Shown: positions 34,361 through 43,534 of the stretch, one piece after another
Position numbering within the stretch: the first letter of the stretch is position 1
Layout of the letters: every line of letters begins with the position of its first letter
From: Ruegeria intermedia
Lineage (GTDB): Bacteria; Pseudomonadota; Alphaproteobacteria; Rhodobacterales; Rhodobacteraceae
Direction of reading: 5' to 3'
DNA length: 64,000 bases
NCBI RefSeq assembly: GCF_900129345.1
Contig: NZ_FQVK01000018.1
Coordinates: forward strand, 18,055-82,054
Program-made: the position numbers and the translations under genes
The notes under the pieces: model-generated
The model's input: the letters and a program-made list of their open reading frames with translations, nothing else
What the model was told of the DNA's origin: nothing
Databases searched by the model: none

Positions 34361-35506
34361 TTACAGCGCCGCGCGGAACAGTTGGGTCAGGTTGTCCTCG
34401 GTCAATTCGATCGGGTTGCCACCACACGAGGGGTCAATGATCGCACCCTTGACCAGCTCCGGGATCGCATCCCCGGTCACGCCCAGATCGGACAGCGTGC
34501 GCGGGATGCCCAGCGAGTCGTTGAATTCCTGCACGAAGGCCCGGAACCCGTCGAACCCGCCGGAAATGCCCAGGTAAGCCGCGGCCGCGTCGAACCGGTC
34601 GGCAATCGCAGGGGCATTGAACTCCAGAACCGCGGGCATGCAGACCGCGTTGGTGGTGCCGTGATGGGTGTTGAACACCGCACCGATCGGGTGGCTCATG
34701 GCGTGAATCGCGCCCAGTCCCTTCTGGAAAGCCGTCGCACCCATGGCAGCCGCGCTCATCATCTGGGCACGCGCCTCGATGTCGGTGCCGTCCGCATAGG
34801 CGCGCGGCAAGTACTCCTTGACCAGCCGCATCCCCTCCAGCGCGATGCCCTGGCTCATCGGATGGTAATGGGGGCTGGAATAGGCCTCGACGCAATGCGC
34901 AAAGGCATCCAGGCCGGTCCCGGCGGTGATGAATTTCGGCATGCCCACGGTCAGTTCAGGGTCGCAGATCACCACGGTCGGCAGCACCTTGGGGTGGAAG
35001 ATGATCTTCTTGGCATGGGTTTCCGAGTTGGTGATGACGCTGGCGCGGCCGACTTCCGAGCCGGTGCCGGCCGTCGTCGGCACGGCGATGATCGGCGCGA
35101 TCGCTTCGGCATCCGCACGGGTCCACCAATCGCCGATGTCCTCGAAATCCCAGACCGGCCGCGTCTGACCGGCCATGAAAGCGACCATCTTGCCCAGATC
35201 CAGCCCCGATCCACCGCCAAACGCGATCACACCGTCATGTTCACCCGCCTTGTAGGCGACGACGCCAGCTTCGAGGTTCTTTTCGTTCGGGTTCGGGTCG
35301 ACCTCGCTGAACAGGCCGCGGCCCAGCCCGGCGGCCTCGAGAATGTCCAGCGTCGCGGCGGTGATCGGCAGATCGGCCAGGCCGCGGTCGGTGACCAGAA
35401 GCGGGCGTTTGATCCCCGCCGCCGCGCAGGCCGCGGGCAGTTCCTTGATGCGGCCCGCGCCGAATTTGATCGTGGTCGGATAGGACCAGTTTCCAACAAG
35501 ACTCAT
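34361..35506 (-). CDS. Iron-containing alcohol dehydrogenase
   Basis: 381 aa group III alcohol dehydrogenase. NAD-binding GGGSGLDLGK at about residues 97-106; metal ligands in TGLDAFAHCVEAY and AIHAMSHPIGAVFNTHHG. It follows an aldehyde dehydrogenase in the same operon, so it probably oxidises an alcohol group to the aldehyde that the next enzyme uses. Substrate unknown: a gamma-glutamylated amino alcohol or a hydroxy acid such as 4-hydroxybutyrate are options. Confidence 0.93.
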   Translation of the reverse strand: MSLVGNWSYPTTIKFGAGRIKELPAACAAAGIKRPLLVTDRGLADLPITAATLDILEAAGLGRGLFSEVDPNPNEKNLEAGVVAYKAGEHDGVIAFGGGSGLDLGKMVAFMAGQTRPVWDFEDIGDWWTRADAEAIAPIIAVPTTAGTGSEVGRASVITNSETHAKKIIFHPKVLPTVVICDPELTVGMPKFITAGTGLDAFAHCVEAYSSPHYHPMSQGIALEGMRLVKEYLPRAYADGTDIEARAQMMSAAAMGATAFQKGLGAIHAMSHPIGAVFNTHHGTTNAVCMPAVLEFNAPAIADRFDAAAAYLGISGGFDGFRAFVQEFNDSLGIPRTLSDLGVTGDAIPELVKGAIIDPSCGGNPIELTEDNLTQLFRAAL

Positions 35507-35572
35507 GTCAGCTTTCCTTGTGTCTAAGGCCTGCCCCGGCGAGGGGGGCGGTCCGGGGCAGGCAAATCGTCC

Positions 35573-36955
35573 TCAGCCCGTCACCTTCTTCAGGTGGTAG
35601 GATTTGGGACGTGTCAGGTTGTGATATCCGATGATCGACAGGCCGCCGCCGCGGCCGGTATTCTTGCACCCGGTCCAGCACAGGCCCGGGTCAAGGTAAT
35701 CGGCCCGGTTCATGAACACGGTTCCAGTCTCGATCCGATCACCGACGCGTTCGGCCCGCGCCACGTCGCGCGTCCACAGCGAGGCGGTCAGGCCGAATTC
35801 GCTGTCATTCATCAAGGCAATGGCCTCGTCATCCGAGGACACCTTCATGATCCCCACGACCGGGCCAAAGCTTTCGTCGCGCATCACCCGCATGTCGTGT
35901 GTGACGTTGGTCAGGATCTGCGGCGTCAGATAGGCGCCGCCGTCATCCTCGGCAAAGGTCTCGATATGCGCCACGGCACCGGCGGCCACGGCCTCGGCGA
36001 TCTGCGCGCGCACCTCGTCGGCAAAGCGCACGTTGGCCATCGGCCCCAGCGTCGTTTCCGGGTCCAGCGGGTTGCCCAGCTTGTAGCCCCTGACGATCTC
36101 GACCGCCTTGGCGACGAAGTCGTCATACAGGCTTTCATGCACATAGATCCGCTCGATCCCGCAGCAGCACTGGCCCGAGTTGAACATGGCCCCGTCGATC
36201 AGCGTCTCGACCGCCGCATCCAGATCGGCATCCTCCATGACATAGCCGGGGTCCTTGCCCCCCAACTCGGTGCTGACGGGGGTAAAGGTTCCGGCCACTG
36301 CCCGTTCCATCGCCTGCCCTCCGGCGACCGAGCCGGTGAAATTCACGAAATCGAACGCCTTGCCGGCAATCAGATCGTTGGTCACGTCATGGCTCAGAAA
36401 CAGGTTCTGGAACACGTTCTCCGGCACGCCAGCCGAGTGGAAGGCCCGCGCCATCCGTTCGCCCACCAACAAGGTCTGCGTGGCATGTTTCAGCACAACC
36501 GTATTGCCCGCGATCAAGGCGGGCGCCACCGTGTTGATCGCCGTCATGTACGGATAGTTCCAGGGGGCCACGACGAACACCACCCCATGCGGCACGCGCT
36601 TGATGTAGCGCTTGAACGTCTCGTCCTCGCCCACGGCGATATCAGCCAGCGCATCGCGCGCAATGCCCGCCATATAGGTCGCGCGTTCGTTGAAACCGCC
36701 GAACTCGCCACCATAGCGCACCGGCCGGCCCATCATCTGCGCCAGTTCCGGTACGATCTCGTCATTCATCGCCCCCACGGCGGCAACGCCGGCCGTCACC
36801 AGATCGATCCGCTCCCGCAATGGCCGCGCCGCCCAATCCGCCTGCGCTGCCCGCGCCCGACCCGCTGCGGCGAACGCCGCGTCCCGATCCAGCGCAGTCC
36901 GCTCGGCAAACACCGATCCGTCGATCGGCGAGATACATTTCAACACCTGACCCAT
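35573..36955 (-). CDS. Aldehyde dehydrogenase
   Basis: NAD(P)-dependent, 460 aa. VVAPWNYPYMTAINTVAPAL, general-base Glu in VSTELGGKDPGYV and nucleophile Cys in FNSGQCCCGIERIY. Lies between the Fe-alcohol dehydrogenase and the glutamine synthetase-like gene on the same strand; likely oxidises the aldehyde made in the same pathway to an acid. Confidence 0.94.
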   Translation of the reverse strand: MGQVLKCISPIDGSVFAERTALDRDAAFAAAGRARAAQADWAARPLRERIDLVTAGVAAVGAMNDEIVPELAQMMGRPVRYGGEFGGFNERATYMAGIARDALADIAVGEDETFKRYIKRVPHGVVFVVAPWNYPYMTAINTVAPALIAGNTVVLKHATQTLLVGERMARAFHSAGVPENVFQNLFLSHDVTNDLIAGKAFDFVNFTGSVAGGQAMERAVAGTFTPVSTELGGKDPGYVMEDADLDAAVETLIDGAMFNSGQCCCGIERIYVHESLYDDFVAKAVEIVRGYKLGNPLDPETTLGPMANVRFADEVRAQIAEAVAAGAVAHIETFAEDDGGAYLTPQILTNVTHDMRVMRDESFGPVVGIMKVSSDDEAIALMNDSEFGLTASLWTRDVARAERVGDRIETGTVFMNRADYLDPGLCWTGCKNTGRGGGLSIIGYHNLTRPKSYHLKKVTG

Positions 36956-37049
36956 TGGTCACTCCATCCTCAAGCAAAGCAGGCCCGCTGCTTCATCTGG
37001 CCAAAAATATCTCGGGGAGCGTGAGGGGCTGGCCCCTCACATCCGCCCT

Positions 37050-38411
37050 CTACGCCCGCTCGAACCCGCGGGCAATCTCCCAATCGGTCACCACACGCTC
37101 GAATTCCTCGATCTCGACCTCGGCGGCGCGCACATAGTGGTCCACCACATCATCGCCCATGGCCGCCCGCAGCATGGACGACCCGTGCAACGCATCCCGC
37201 GCCGCGCGCAGATTGCCCGGAATCATGCCGGTATCCCCCTGATAGACATCACCCTTGGTGGGCGGCTGCAGCTCCAGCCCCTCCTCGATACCCGCGATTC
37301 CGGCGGCCAGCATTCCGGCGATGGCCAGATAGGGGTTCACGTCCGAGCCCGGAATCCGGCATTCCACCCGCACGGCCTTGGTGCCATCCCCACACAGCCG
37401 GAACCCCGCGGTGCGGTTGTCCACCGACCAGATGATCCGCGTCGGCGCGAATGTGCCCTTCATGAACCGCTTGTAGCTGTTGATGTAGGGCGCCATGAAA
37501 CAGGTATAGTCGGCGGCGTATTTCAGCAGGCCCGCCATGTAGCTCTTCATCAGATCCGACATGCCCAGCGGATCGGCCGGATCGTAGAAGGCCGGCTGCC
37601 CGTCCGCCCACAGAGACTGATGCACATGCGAAGAACTCCCGACCCGGTCGTGATGCCATTTCGGCAGGAAGGTCGCCGCATGGCCGTGCTGCCAAGCAAT
37701 CTCTTTCACGGCGTTCTTGGCGATCGAGTGATACTCGGCCGTCTGCATCGCCGGGGCGTATTTTATGTTCAGCTCTTCCTGCCCGGCCTCGGCCTCGCCC
37801 TTTGAGTTTTCCACCGGAATGCCCGCGTTCCACAGATGGTTGCGGATCGGGCGCATCACATGCTCTTCCTTGGTGGTCTGCAGAATATGATAGTCCTCAT
37901 TGTAGCCCGAGATCGGTTCCAGATCGCGGAACCCCTCCTTGCGGATCTGATCGAAGCTCTTTTCGAACAGGAAAAACTCCAGCTCGGTCGCGCACATTGC
38001 CTCATAGCCCATGGCCTTCAGGCGATTGACCTGCTTCTTCAGAATGGCGCGCGGAGAATGCGGGACCTCCTCATGCGTGTGGTGATCCAGCACGTCGCAC
38101 ATCACCATCACCGTGCCTTCCAGCCACGGAACCGGGCGCAGGGTGCTGAGGTCGGGCTTCATGACATAGTCGCCATAGCCGCGCTCCCAGCTGGTCGAGG
38201 CATAGCCGTCCGGCGTCGCCATCTCGAGATCGGTGGCCAGCAGGTAGTTGCAGCAATGGGTCTCGCGCCAGGCGCCGGCCACGAAATGACCCGCATAAAA
38301 GCGCTTGCCCATCAACCGGCCCTGCATGTCCACCATGCAGACCAGCACGGTATCCACATCGCCTTCATCGACCTGGACCTTCAGATCCGCCAAAATCGCA
38401 TCAATGCCCAT
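37050..38411 (-). CDS. Glutamine synthetase family ligase (gamma-glutamyl amine type)
   Basis: 453 aa, PuuA/GlnA-III type. ATP-grasp-like GS motifs: CATELEFFLFE, KGEAEAGQEELNIKY, FLPKWHHDRVGSSSHVHQSL, NRTAGFRLCGDG and RIPGSDVNPYLAIAGML. Clustering with two dehydrogenases and a transporter, not with glnB, suggests it adds glutamate to an amine rather than making glutamine. ATG 38411 (AAGGA 9 nt upstream) is preferred over 38420. Confidence 0.9.
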   Translation of the reverse strand: MGIDAILADLKVQVDEGDVDTVLVCMVDMQGRLMGKRFYAGHFVAGAWRETHCCNYLLATDLEMATPDGYASTSWERGYGDYVMKPDLSTLRPVPWLEGTVMVMCDVLDHHTHEEVPHSPRAILKKQVNRLKAMGYEAMCATELEFFLFEKSFDQIRKEGFRDLEPISGYNEDYHILQTTKEEHVMRPIRNHLWNAGIPVENSKGEAEAGQEELNIKYAPAMQTAEYHSIAKNAVKEIAWQHGHAATFLPKWHHDRVGSSSHVHQSLWADGQPAFYDPADPLGMSDLMKSYMAGLLKYAADYTCFMAPYINSYKRFMKGTFAPTRIIWSVDNRTAGFRLCGDGTKAVRVECRIPGSDVNPYLAIAGMLAAGIAGIEEGLELQPPTKGDVYQGDTGMIPGNLRAARDALHGSSMLRAAMGDDVVDHYVRAAEVEIEEFERVVTDWEIARGFERA

Positions 38412-38492
38412 CGTTCTCATTCCTTGTCACTTCCAAGACCCCGACCCCGTCTCACACTGGCGCACGTGCCCTTGCGGTCACCCGCCAAAACC

Positions 38493-38524
38493 CCCCGGCG
38501 CACGACACAACCCGCGCGCCGGGG
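38493..38524 (-). terminator. Hairpin after the second dctP
   Basis: Perfect 9-bp arms CCCCGGCGC / GCGCCGGGG with a 14-nt loop, 8 nt past the dctP stop. No T-run. Same position relative to a receptor gene as the stems after ugpB and the first dctP. Confidence 0.6.
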
Positions 38525-38532
38525 TAACAGAC

Positions 38533-39564
38533 TTAGCTGTAGCGATACGGACGCCCGGCCTTCTGCATGTCGGCGTTGTAGCGCTTGATGATCTCGACGA
38601 CCTTGGCCTTGGTCTCGGACTCGGCTGCGATCTCATCCCAGAAGGCAACGGCGGCCGCTTCGACCTGGGCCCATTCCTCGTCGGGGATGGTGGTCAGCTT
38701 GAGCTTGTCGCCATGCACGCGCAGCGATGCCTCGCCGCCCCAATACCACCACTGACGGTAATAATGCGACTGGTCGGTGCAGACGCGGAACAGGGTCTGC
38801 AGGTCCTCGGGCAGTTCGTTCCAACGATCCATGTTGGCAAAGAACGACCCGGCCCAGGCGCCCGAGATGTTGTTGGTCAGGAAGTAGTTGGTCACATCCG
38901 CCCAACCGACGGTATAGTCCTCGGTGATGCCCGACCAGGCGATGCCGTCCAGCTCGCCGGTCTGCACGGCAACCTCGATGTCTTCCCAGGGCAGGGTCAC
39001 CGGGACCACGCCGAACTGCGACAGGAACCGGCCCGCCGTCGGGAAGGTGAAGACCCGCTTGCCCTTCAGGTCCTCAAGACTGTTGATCGGGTCCTTGGTG
39101 GCGAAATGGCACGGGTCCCAGGCGCCGGCCGAGATGTGTTTGACGCCCACCTTGGAATATTCCGCATCCCAGATCTCGTTCAGACCGTACTGGTTGAACA
39201 GGACCGGCACGTCCAGCGAATAGCGCGAGGCAAACGGGAAATAGCCGCCGAACACGGTCACCTCGGTGGGCGATGCCATCGAGTCGTCATCCGACTGCAC
39301 CGCGTCGATCGTACCGCGCTGCATGGCGCGGAACAGCTCGCCCGTGGGCACCAGCTGATCGGCATAATAAAGCTCGATCTGCATCCGGTCACCGGCGATC
39401 TGGTTGAACATCTTGATGGCCGGGTCGATCACATGCTCAGCCAATGCCGGGCCGGCATAGGTCTGCATGCGCCAGCGGATCGTGGATTGCGCCAGCGCCG
39501 GGGTGGCCAGCGCGGCGGCCGGGGCCGCGGCGGCCCCTTTCAGGAATGTGCGTCTGTTCGTCAT
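38533..39564 (-). CDS. dctP: TRAP transporter substrate-binding protein with Tat-type signal
   Basis: 343 aa receptor of the TakP-like branch. The N-terminus MTNRRTFLKGAAAAP carries a twin-arginine motif, so it is probably exported folded by Tat; cleavage near PALAQ. Conserved blocks: GDRMQIELYYADQLVPTGEL and DLKGKRVFTFPTAGRFL. Lies after dctQM in the operon, separated by two hairpins. Substrate unknown. Confidence 0.92.
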   Translation of the reverse strand: MTNRRTFLKGAAAAPAAALATPALAQSTIRWRMQTYAGPALAEHVIDPAIKMFNQIAGDRMQIELYYADQLVPTGELFRAMQRGTIDAVQSDDDSMASPTEVTVFGGYFPFASRYSLDVPVLFNQYGLNEIWDAEYSKVGVKHISAGAWDPCHFATKDPINSLEDLKGKRVFTFPTAGRFLSQFGVVPVTLPWEDIEVAVQTGELDGIAWSGITEDYTVGWADVTNYFLTNNISGAWAGSFFANMDRWNELPEDLQTLFRVCTDQSHYYRQWWYWGGEASLRVHGDKLKLTTIPDEEWAQVEAAAVAFWDEIAAESETKAKVVEIIKRYNADMQKAGRPYRYS

Positions 39565-39592
39565 CTTCTCTCTCCGTTGTCGGTTTCGATGG

Positions 39593-39634
39593 GCGAGAGA
39601 CCAACCTCTCGCATGTGCCCCGGTATGTCCGGGG
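39593..39634 (-). terminator. Two tandem hairpins between dctM and dctP
   Basis: CCCCGG-TATGT-CCGGGG (39618-39634) begins right after the dctM stop, followed by GCGAGAG-ACCAAC-CTCTCGC (39593-39612). Neither has a T-run. They may separate the permease and receptor parts of the message. Confidence 0.55.
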
Positions 39635-40960
39635 TCATTTGTTGTAGATGTAGTCGGGCAGCCACAGCGCGATCTGCGGGAAGGTCATGATGATGGCCAG
39701 CGCCAGCGTCATCACCATCACGAAGGGCAGGATCGAGCCGTAGATGTCGCGCAGCGAAATCTCGGGCGGGGCCATGGCCCGCATCAGGAACAGGTTATAG
39801 CCGAAGGGCGGCGTCATGTACGCAATCTGCGTGGTGATCGTGTACAGCACCCCGTACCAGATCAGGTCAAAGCCCAGTTCCCCCACCAGCGGCACATAGA
39901 GCGGCGCCACGATCACCAGCATCGCGGTGTCGTCAAGGAAGGTGCCCATGACGATGAAGCTCAGCTGCATCAGGATCAGGATCACCCAGGGGTTCAGGCC
40001 CAGCCGCTCGGTGAACAGGGTCTCGATCGCGCGCACGGCGCCCAGCCCGTCGAACACCGCGCCAAAGGCCAGCGCGGCCAGGATGATCCACATGAACATG
40101 CAGGTGATGCCCAGCGTCGAGCGCACCGAGACCTCGAACACCTGCCGCGTCATCCGCCCTTTCAGCACGGCGGCGGCAAAGGCCGTCAGCGCCCCGATGG
40201 CCGAGCTTTCGACCAGCGAGGTCCAGCCATTGACGAAGGGCACCATCATCGCCGCGAAAATCGCCAGTGGCAGCAGCCCCGCGCGCAGCAGCCGCAGCTT
40301 TTCCGCCATCGGCACGTCGCGCTCTTCCTTTGACAGCGCCGGCCCCAGTTCCGGGTTTATCCGGCAGCGGATCACGATGTACAGGATGAACATCCCAGCC
40401 ATCATCAAACCCGGCAGGATGCCCGCCAGCCACAGCTGCCCCACCGGCTGCCGCGCGATCATCGCATAGAGAACCAGCACCACGGACGGCGGCACGAGAA
40501 TGCCCAGCGACGACCCGGCCTGGATCACCCCGGTCACCATCTTCTTGTCATAGCCGCGCTTGAGCAGTTCCGGCAGAGCAATCGTGGCCCCGATCGCCAT
40601 GCCCGCCACGCTGAGCCCGTTCATCGCCGAGATCAGCACCATCAACCCGATCGTGCCGATGGCCAGCCCGCCGCTCAGCCCGCCCATCCAGACATGGAAC
40701 ATCTTGTACAGGTCGTCGGCGATCTTGGACTCGGCCAGAACGTAGCCCATGAAGATGAACATCGGCAGCGTCAGCAGCGGGTACCATTTCATCAGCTTCA
40801 TCGCGGCCGAAAAGCCGATGTCATAGCCGCCCCGGTCGCCCCACAGCAGCAACGCGGCCACCACGGCAACGAAACCGATGGCACCGAACACGCGCTGGCC
40901 GGTCAGCAGCATCAGCATCATGGTCGAGAACATCAGGATGGCGATCAACTCATACGACAT
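39635..40960 (-). CDS. dctM: TRAP transporter large permease (DctM)
   Basis: 441 aa, about 12 hydrophobic segments, with LTLPMFIFMGYVLAES, GAGSSLGILVPPSVVLVLYA-type block (here QAGSSLGILVPPSVVLVLYA) and AYMTPPFGYNLFLMRAMAPP. Its start overlaps the dctQ stop by one base (TGATG). Confidence 0.94.
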   Translation of the reverse strand: MSYELIAILMFSTMMLMLLTGQRVFGAIGFVAVVAALLLWGDRGGYDIGFSAAMKLMKWYPLLTLPMFIFMGYVLAESKIADDLYKMFHVWMGGLSGGLAIGTIGLMVLISAMNGLSVAGMAIGATIALPELLKRGYDKKMVTGVIQAGSSLGILVPPSVVLVLYAMIARQPVGQLWLAGILPGLMMAGMFILYIVIRCRINPELGPALSKEERDVPMAEKLRLLRAGLLPLAIFAAMMVPFVNGWTSLVESSAIGALTAFAAAVLKGRMTRQVFEVSVRSTLGITCMFMWIILAALAFGAVFDGLGAVRAIETLFTERLGLNPWVILILMQLSFIVMGTFLDDTAMLVIVAPLYVPLVGELGFDLIWYGVLYTITTQIAYMTPPFGYNLFLMRAMAPPEISLRDIYGSILPFVMVMTLALAIIMTFPQIALWLPDYIYNK

Positions 40961-41478
40961 CAGATCACCTCGCGCGGGATGTCATCGCCCTTGAGGCGCA
41001 GAATATCTTTGAACAGCTCGGAAATGGCCTGCAGCAGCATCAGGATCAGCCCCACGACCATGATCACCTTGATCGGCCACAGATAGGGGCGCCACGCGGT
41101 CGGGCTGCGTTCGCCATATTGCAGGGAATAACTGAGCGAGTCGAACCCGCCATAGATCATCACGCCCAGGTAGAAGATCAGAAACAGCACGGTGATCGCA
41201 TCGGTCCAGGCCCGGCGCCGGTGCGACCATTCGCTGTACAGAAGGTCCATCCGCACGTTCGAGCCCATCTGGATCGAATACGGCCCGCCGAGAATGTAAT
41301 AGGCCACCATCGCGAACTGCGCGACTTCGAGCGTCCAGAGCGACGGCAGGAAGAAGGTCTTCGAGATCGACGACCACAGCAGAATGCCCATCATCACGAA
41401 GATGCCGTACATGACGACCCGTCCGATCCAGCGGTTCATGCGGTCGATGACCGCAACATATCCCCGCATGAAATTCAT
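40960..41478 (-). CDS. dctQ: TRAP transporter small permease (DctQ)
   Basis: 172 aa, four hydrophobic segments; WTLEVAQFAMVAYYILGGPYSI and GSNVRMDLLYSEWSHR are family-like. ATG overlaps the stop of the amidohydrolase gene (ATGA), tying transporter and enzyme translation. Confidence 0.92.
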   Translation of the reverse strand: MNFMRGYVAVIDRMNRWIGRVVMYGIFVMMGILLWSSISKTFFLPSLWTLEVAQFAMVAYYILGGPYSIQMGSNVRMDLLYSEWSHRRRAWTDAITVLFLIFYLGVMIYGGFDSLSYSLQYGERSPTAWRPYLWPIKVIMVVGLILMLLQAISELFKDILRLKGDDIPREVI

Positions 41479-42275
41479 GCCTGCTCCTCTGTTCCGGTTG
41501 GAGAAAACGCCGCGATGGTCCGGGCCAGAACCGGAGCCAGAACGCCAGCCATCCGGTTGACCCCGGCGGGCGTGTCGATCAGGTCGTTGCGGACCTCGAT
41601 CATCACGTTGGGAAGGCCCCGCGCGACGCCGTGCTCGCGCAGGGTGTGGGTCACGCCATCGGCGGCCGCATAGGGTTCGTTCAAAGCGGTCCTCAGGCCG
41701 CAGCCCGCGGCATGGTCCAGCATCACCCGGGCCGCGCGTTCATCCTGATCGTGCAGGATGCCCAGTTCGACATCGCGTTTCTGCCCCTTGTAGACGGGGG
41801 TGAAACTGTGGATCGTGATCAGAACCGGCGGCTCCGGGCGTGCGTCCAGCGTGGCCGACAGCAGATCCCGGAACGGCTCGTAGATCTCGCGCACCCGCTG
41901 GACACGTTGGGCCGGGGTCAGGTTCCGGTTGCCCGGAACATCGAAGACCTCGCTGACCTCGGGCATGGAATCGGTGCGCTCGGGCGGGCGGTTGCAGTCA
42001 TAGACCAGACGGCTGACGCGCGCCTGCACCAGCGGCGCGTCAAGGGCGCCCATCAGCTCGACCGCAAGCTCCATTGCGCCGATGTCCCAGGCCGCGTGCG
42101 ACCGGGCCGCCGCCGCGTCCAGCCCCAATCCGTTCAACGCCGCCGGAATGAACCGGCTGGCATGTTCACACACCAGCACCGCCGGGGCGCGGCCATGCGC
42201 GTTCAACACCCGTGCAGCGGGGGCTTCGATCGGGGACAGCAAAGTGGACTCGGGTGTCGGCTTCATAAGTAGCAT
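41475..42275 (-). CDS. N-formylglutamate amidohydrolase family protein
   Basis: 266 aa, PF05013-type zinc hydrolase: LVCEHASRFIP near the N-terminus, SRLVYDCNRPP, and ITIHSFTPVYKG. The founding member (HutG) splits N-formylglutamate, but no other histidine-degradation genes are here. In this operon it may hydrolyse a glutamyl or N-acyl intermediate made by the GS-like ligase route. First gene of the operon; starts at ATG 42275 or 42266, neither with a good ribosome site. Confidence 0.85.
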   Translation of the reverse strand: MLLMKPTPESTLLSPIEAPAARVLNAHGRAPAVLVCEHASRFIPAALNGLGLDAAAARSHAAWDIGAMELAVELMGALDAPLVQARVSRLVYDCNRPPERTDSMPEVSEVFDVPGNRNLTPAQRVQRVREIYEPFRDLLSATLDARPEPPVLITIHSFTPVYKGQKRDVELGILHDQDERAARVMLDHAAGCGLRTALNEPYAAADGVTHTLREHGVARGLPNVMIEVRNDLIDTPAGVNRMAGVLAPVLARTIAAFSPTGTEEQA

Positions 42276-42370
42276 TTGTTACAGCGGACTTCGGCCTGTC
42301 AAGAAAATTACTGTAGACAAAATTACGTTCGCTCATATTCTGTAACGAATTGAATAATACGAGGGCGCCG
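42276..42370. promoter_or_regulatory. Divergent amidohydrolase / rpiR-family promoter region
   Basis: AT-rich 95-nt spacer. TGTTACAG (42277-42284) and CTGTAACG (42340-42347) form an inverted pair, and CTGTAGAC (42311-42318) is a related middle site. They could be operators for the adjacent RpiR regulator. Confidence 0.4.
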
Positions 42371-43246
42371 ATGGCCTCTGTCGCCAAGACCGTCAAGCAA
42401 CGCATCCAGGACGAGCTTGATGACCTGACCCGATCCGAACGTCAGTTGGGGTCGATCCTGCTGCAGGATTATCCGATGGCCGGGCTGCAATCGATCACCA
42501 AGCTGGCCGCGGCGGCGCAGGTCTCGACCCCGACGGTGATCCGCATGGCACGCAAACTGGGCTTCGACGGCTTTCCCGCCCTCCAGGACGCGCTGCGCGA
42601 GGAGGTCGCCGCGCAGATTAAGAAGCCGATCTCGAAACGCGACGCCTGGATCGTCGACGACGAGACCGAACACCCGATCACCCGTTTCGCGCAGGCCGTC
42701 TGGACCAACATGCGGCACACGCTGGAGCGGTTGGACAAGTCGATGTTCGACGCGGTGGCCCAGTTGCTGGCCGATACCGAGCGGCATCTCTATGTCGTGG
42801 GTGGCCGCATCACCCGCTCGAACGCAGACTATCTGTTCAACCACATGCAGATCATCCGGCCCAACGTGACGATGCTGGGCAATTCAGCCAACGTGTGGCC
42901 GCAATACCTGCTGGACATGGATGACAGCTCGGTCCTGGTGATCTTCGACATCCGCCGCTACGAGGCGCATCTGGAAAAGCTGGCGCAGGTGGCCTCGGAT
43001 CGAGGCGTGGCGGTCGTTCTGTTCACCGACCAGTGGGGTTCGCCCATCGGGCGGACGGCTGATTACACTTTCCACGCGCTGGTCGAAGCCCCGTCAAGCT
43101 GGGATTCCACCATCGCACTTCAACTGATTTCCGAGACCCTGATCGCCGAGGTGCAGGAAGCCCGCTGGGAAGAAAGCAAGGAACGAATCGAGGAACTGGA
43201 GCGCTATTTCTCGACCACGCGGATCTTTCGCAGCCTCGACAACTGA
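42371..43246 (+). CDS. RpiR/MurR-family transcriptional regulator
   Basis: 291 aa: N-terminal HTH_6 domain (SERQLGSILLQDYPMAG, ITKLAAAAQVSTPTVIRMARKLGFDG) and C-terminal SIS sugar-phosphate-type sensor (LYVVGGRITRSNADYL, VLVIFDIRRYE). ATG 42371 with GAGGG just upstream; an ATG-like start at 42350 is less likely. Divergent from, and probably controlling, the amidohydrolase-TRAP-GS-ALDH-ADH operon. Confidence 0.92.
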   Translation: MASVAKTVKQRIQDELDDLTRSERQLGSILLQDYPMAGLQSITKLAAAAQVSTPTVIRMARKLGFDGFPALQDALREEVAAQIKKPISKRDAWIVDDETEHPITRFAQAVWTNMRHTLERLDKSMFDAVAQLLADTERHLYVVGGRITRSNADYLFNHMQIIRPNVTMLGNSANVWPQYLLDMDDSSVLVIFDIRRYEAHLEKLAQVASDRGVAVVLFTDQWGSPIGRTADYTFHALVEAPSSWDSTIALQLISETLIAEVQEARWEESKERIEELERYFSTTRIFRSLDN

Positions 43247-43534
43247 CCGTTCACGAGCTTTGGCAACCGGTGGACAAAACTGTTGTTCCACAAATGTCGC
43301 CCATATATCGTTGTTGCATCAAGGCTCGCTGCAACATCAGGTAACCGCGGCCCCGGAGACTTTGGGCAAGGCGAAATCCGGCCGGTCGATCCGGCAAGAA
43401 ACCGCCGCAGTTCGCACTCCGGGCCCCCTTGCGGCTTCAGAAGGTCGGGCGAGGCTGATAAGTCCCGGGTTTGGCCGCGGTCCAAGCTTGTTACAGCCCC
43501 GGATCCGCGCATGAATGACAAAGGTTGACCGATC

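Noticed and set aside
33530..35527. A 665-codon + strand frame over the Crp-like gene and the Fe-alcohol dehydrogenase
   Set aside because: Antisense shadow; the minus-strand genes carry clear family motifs.
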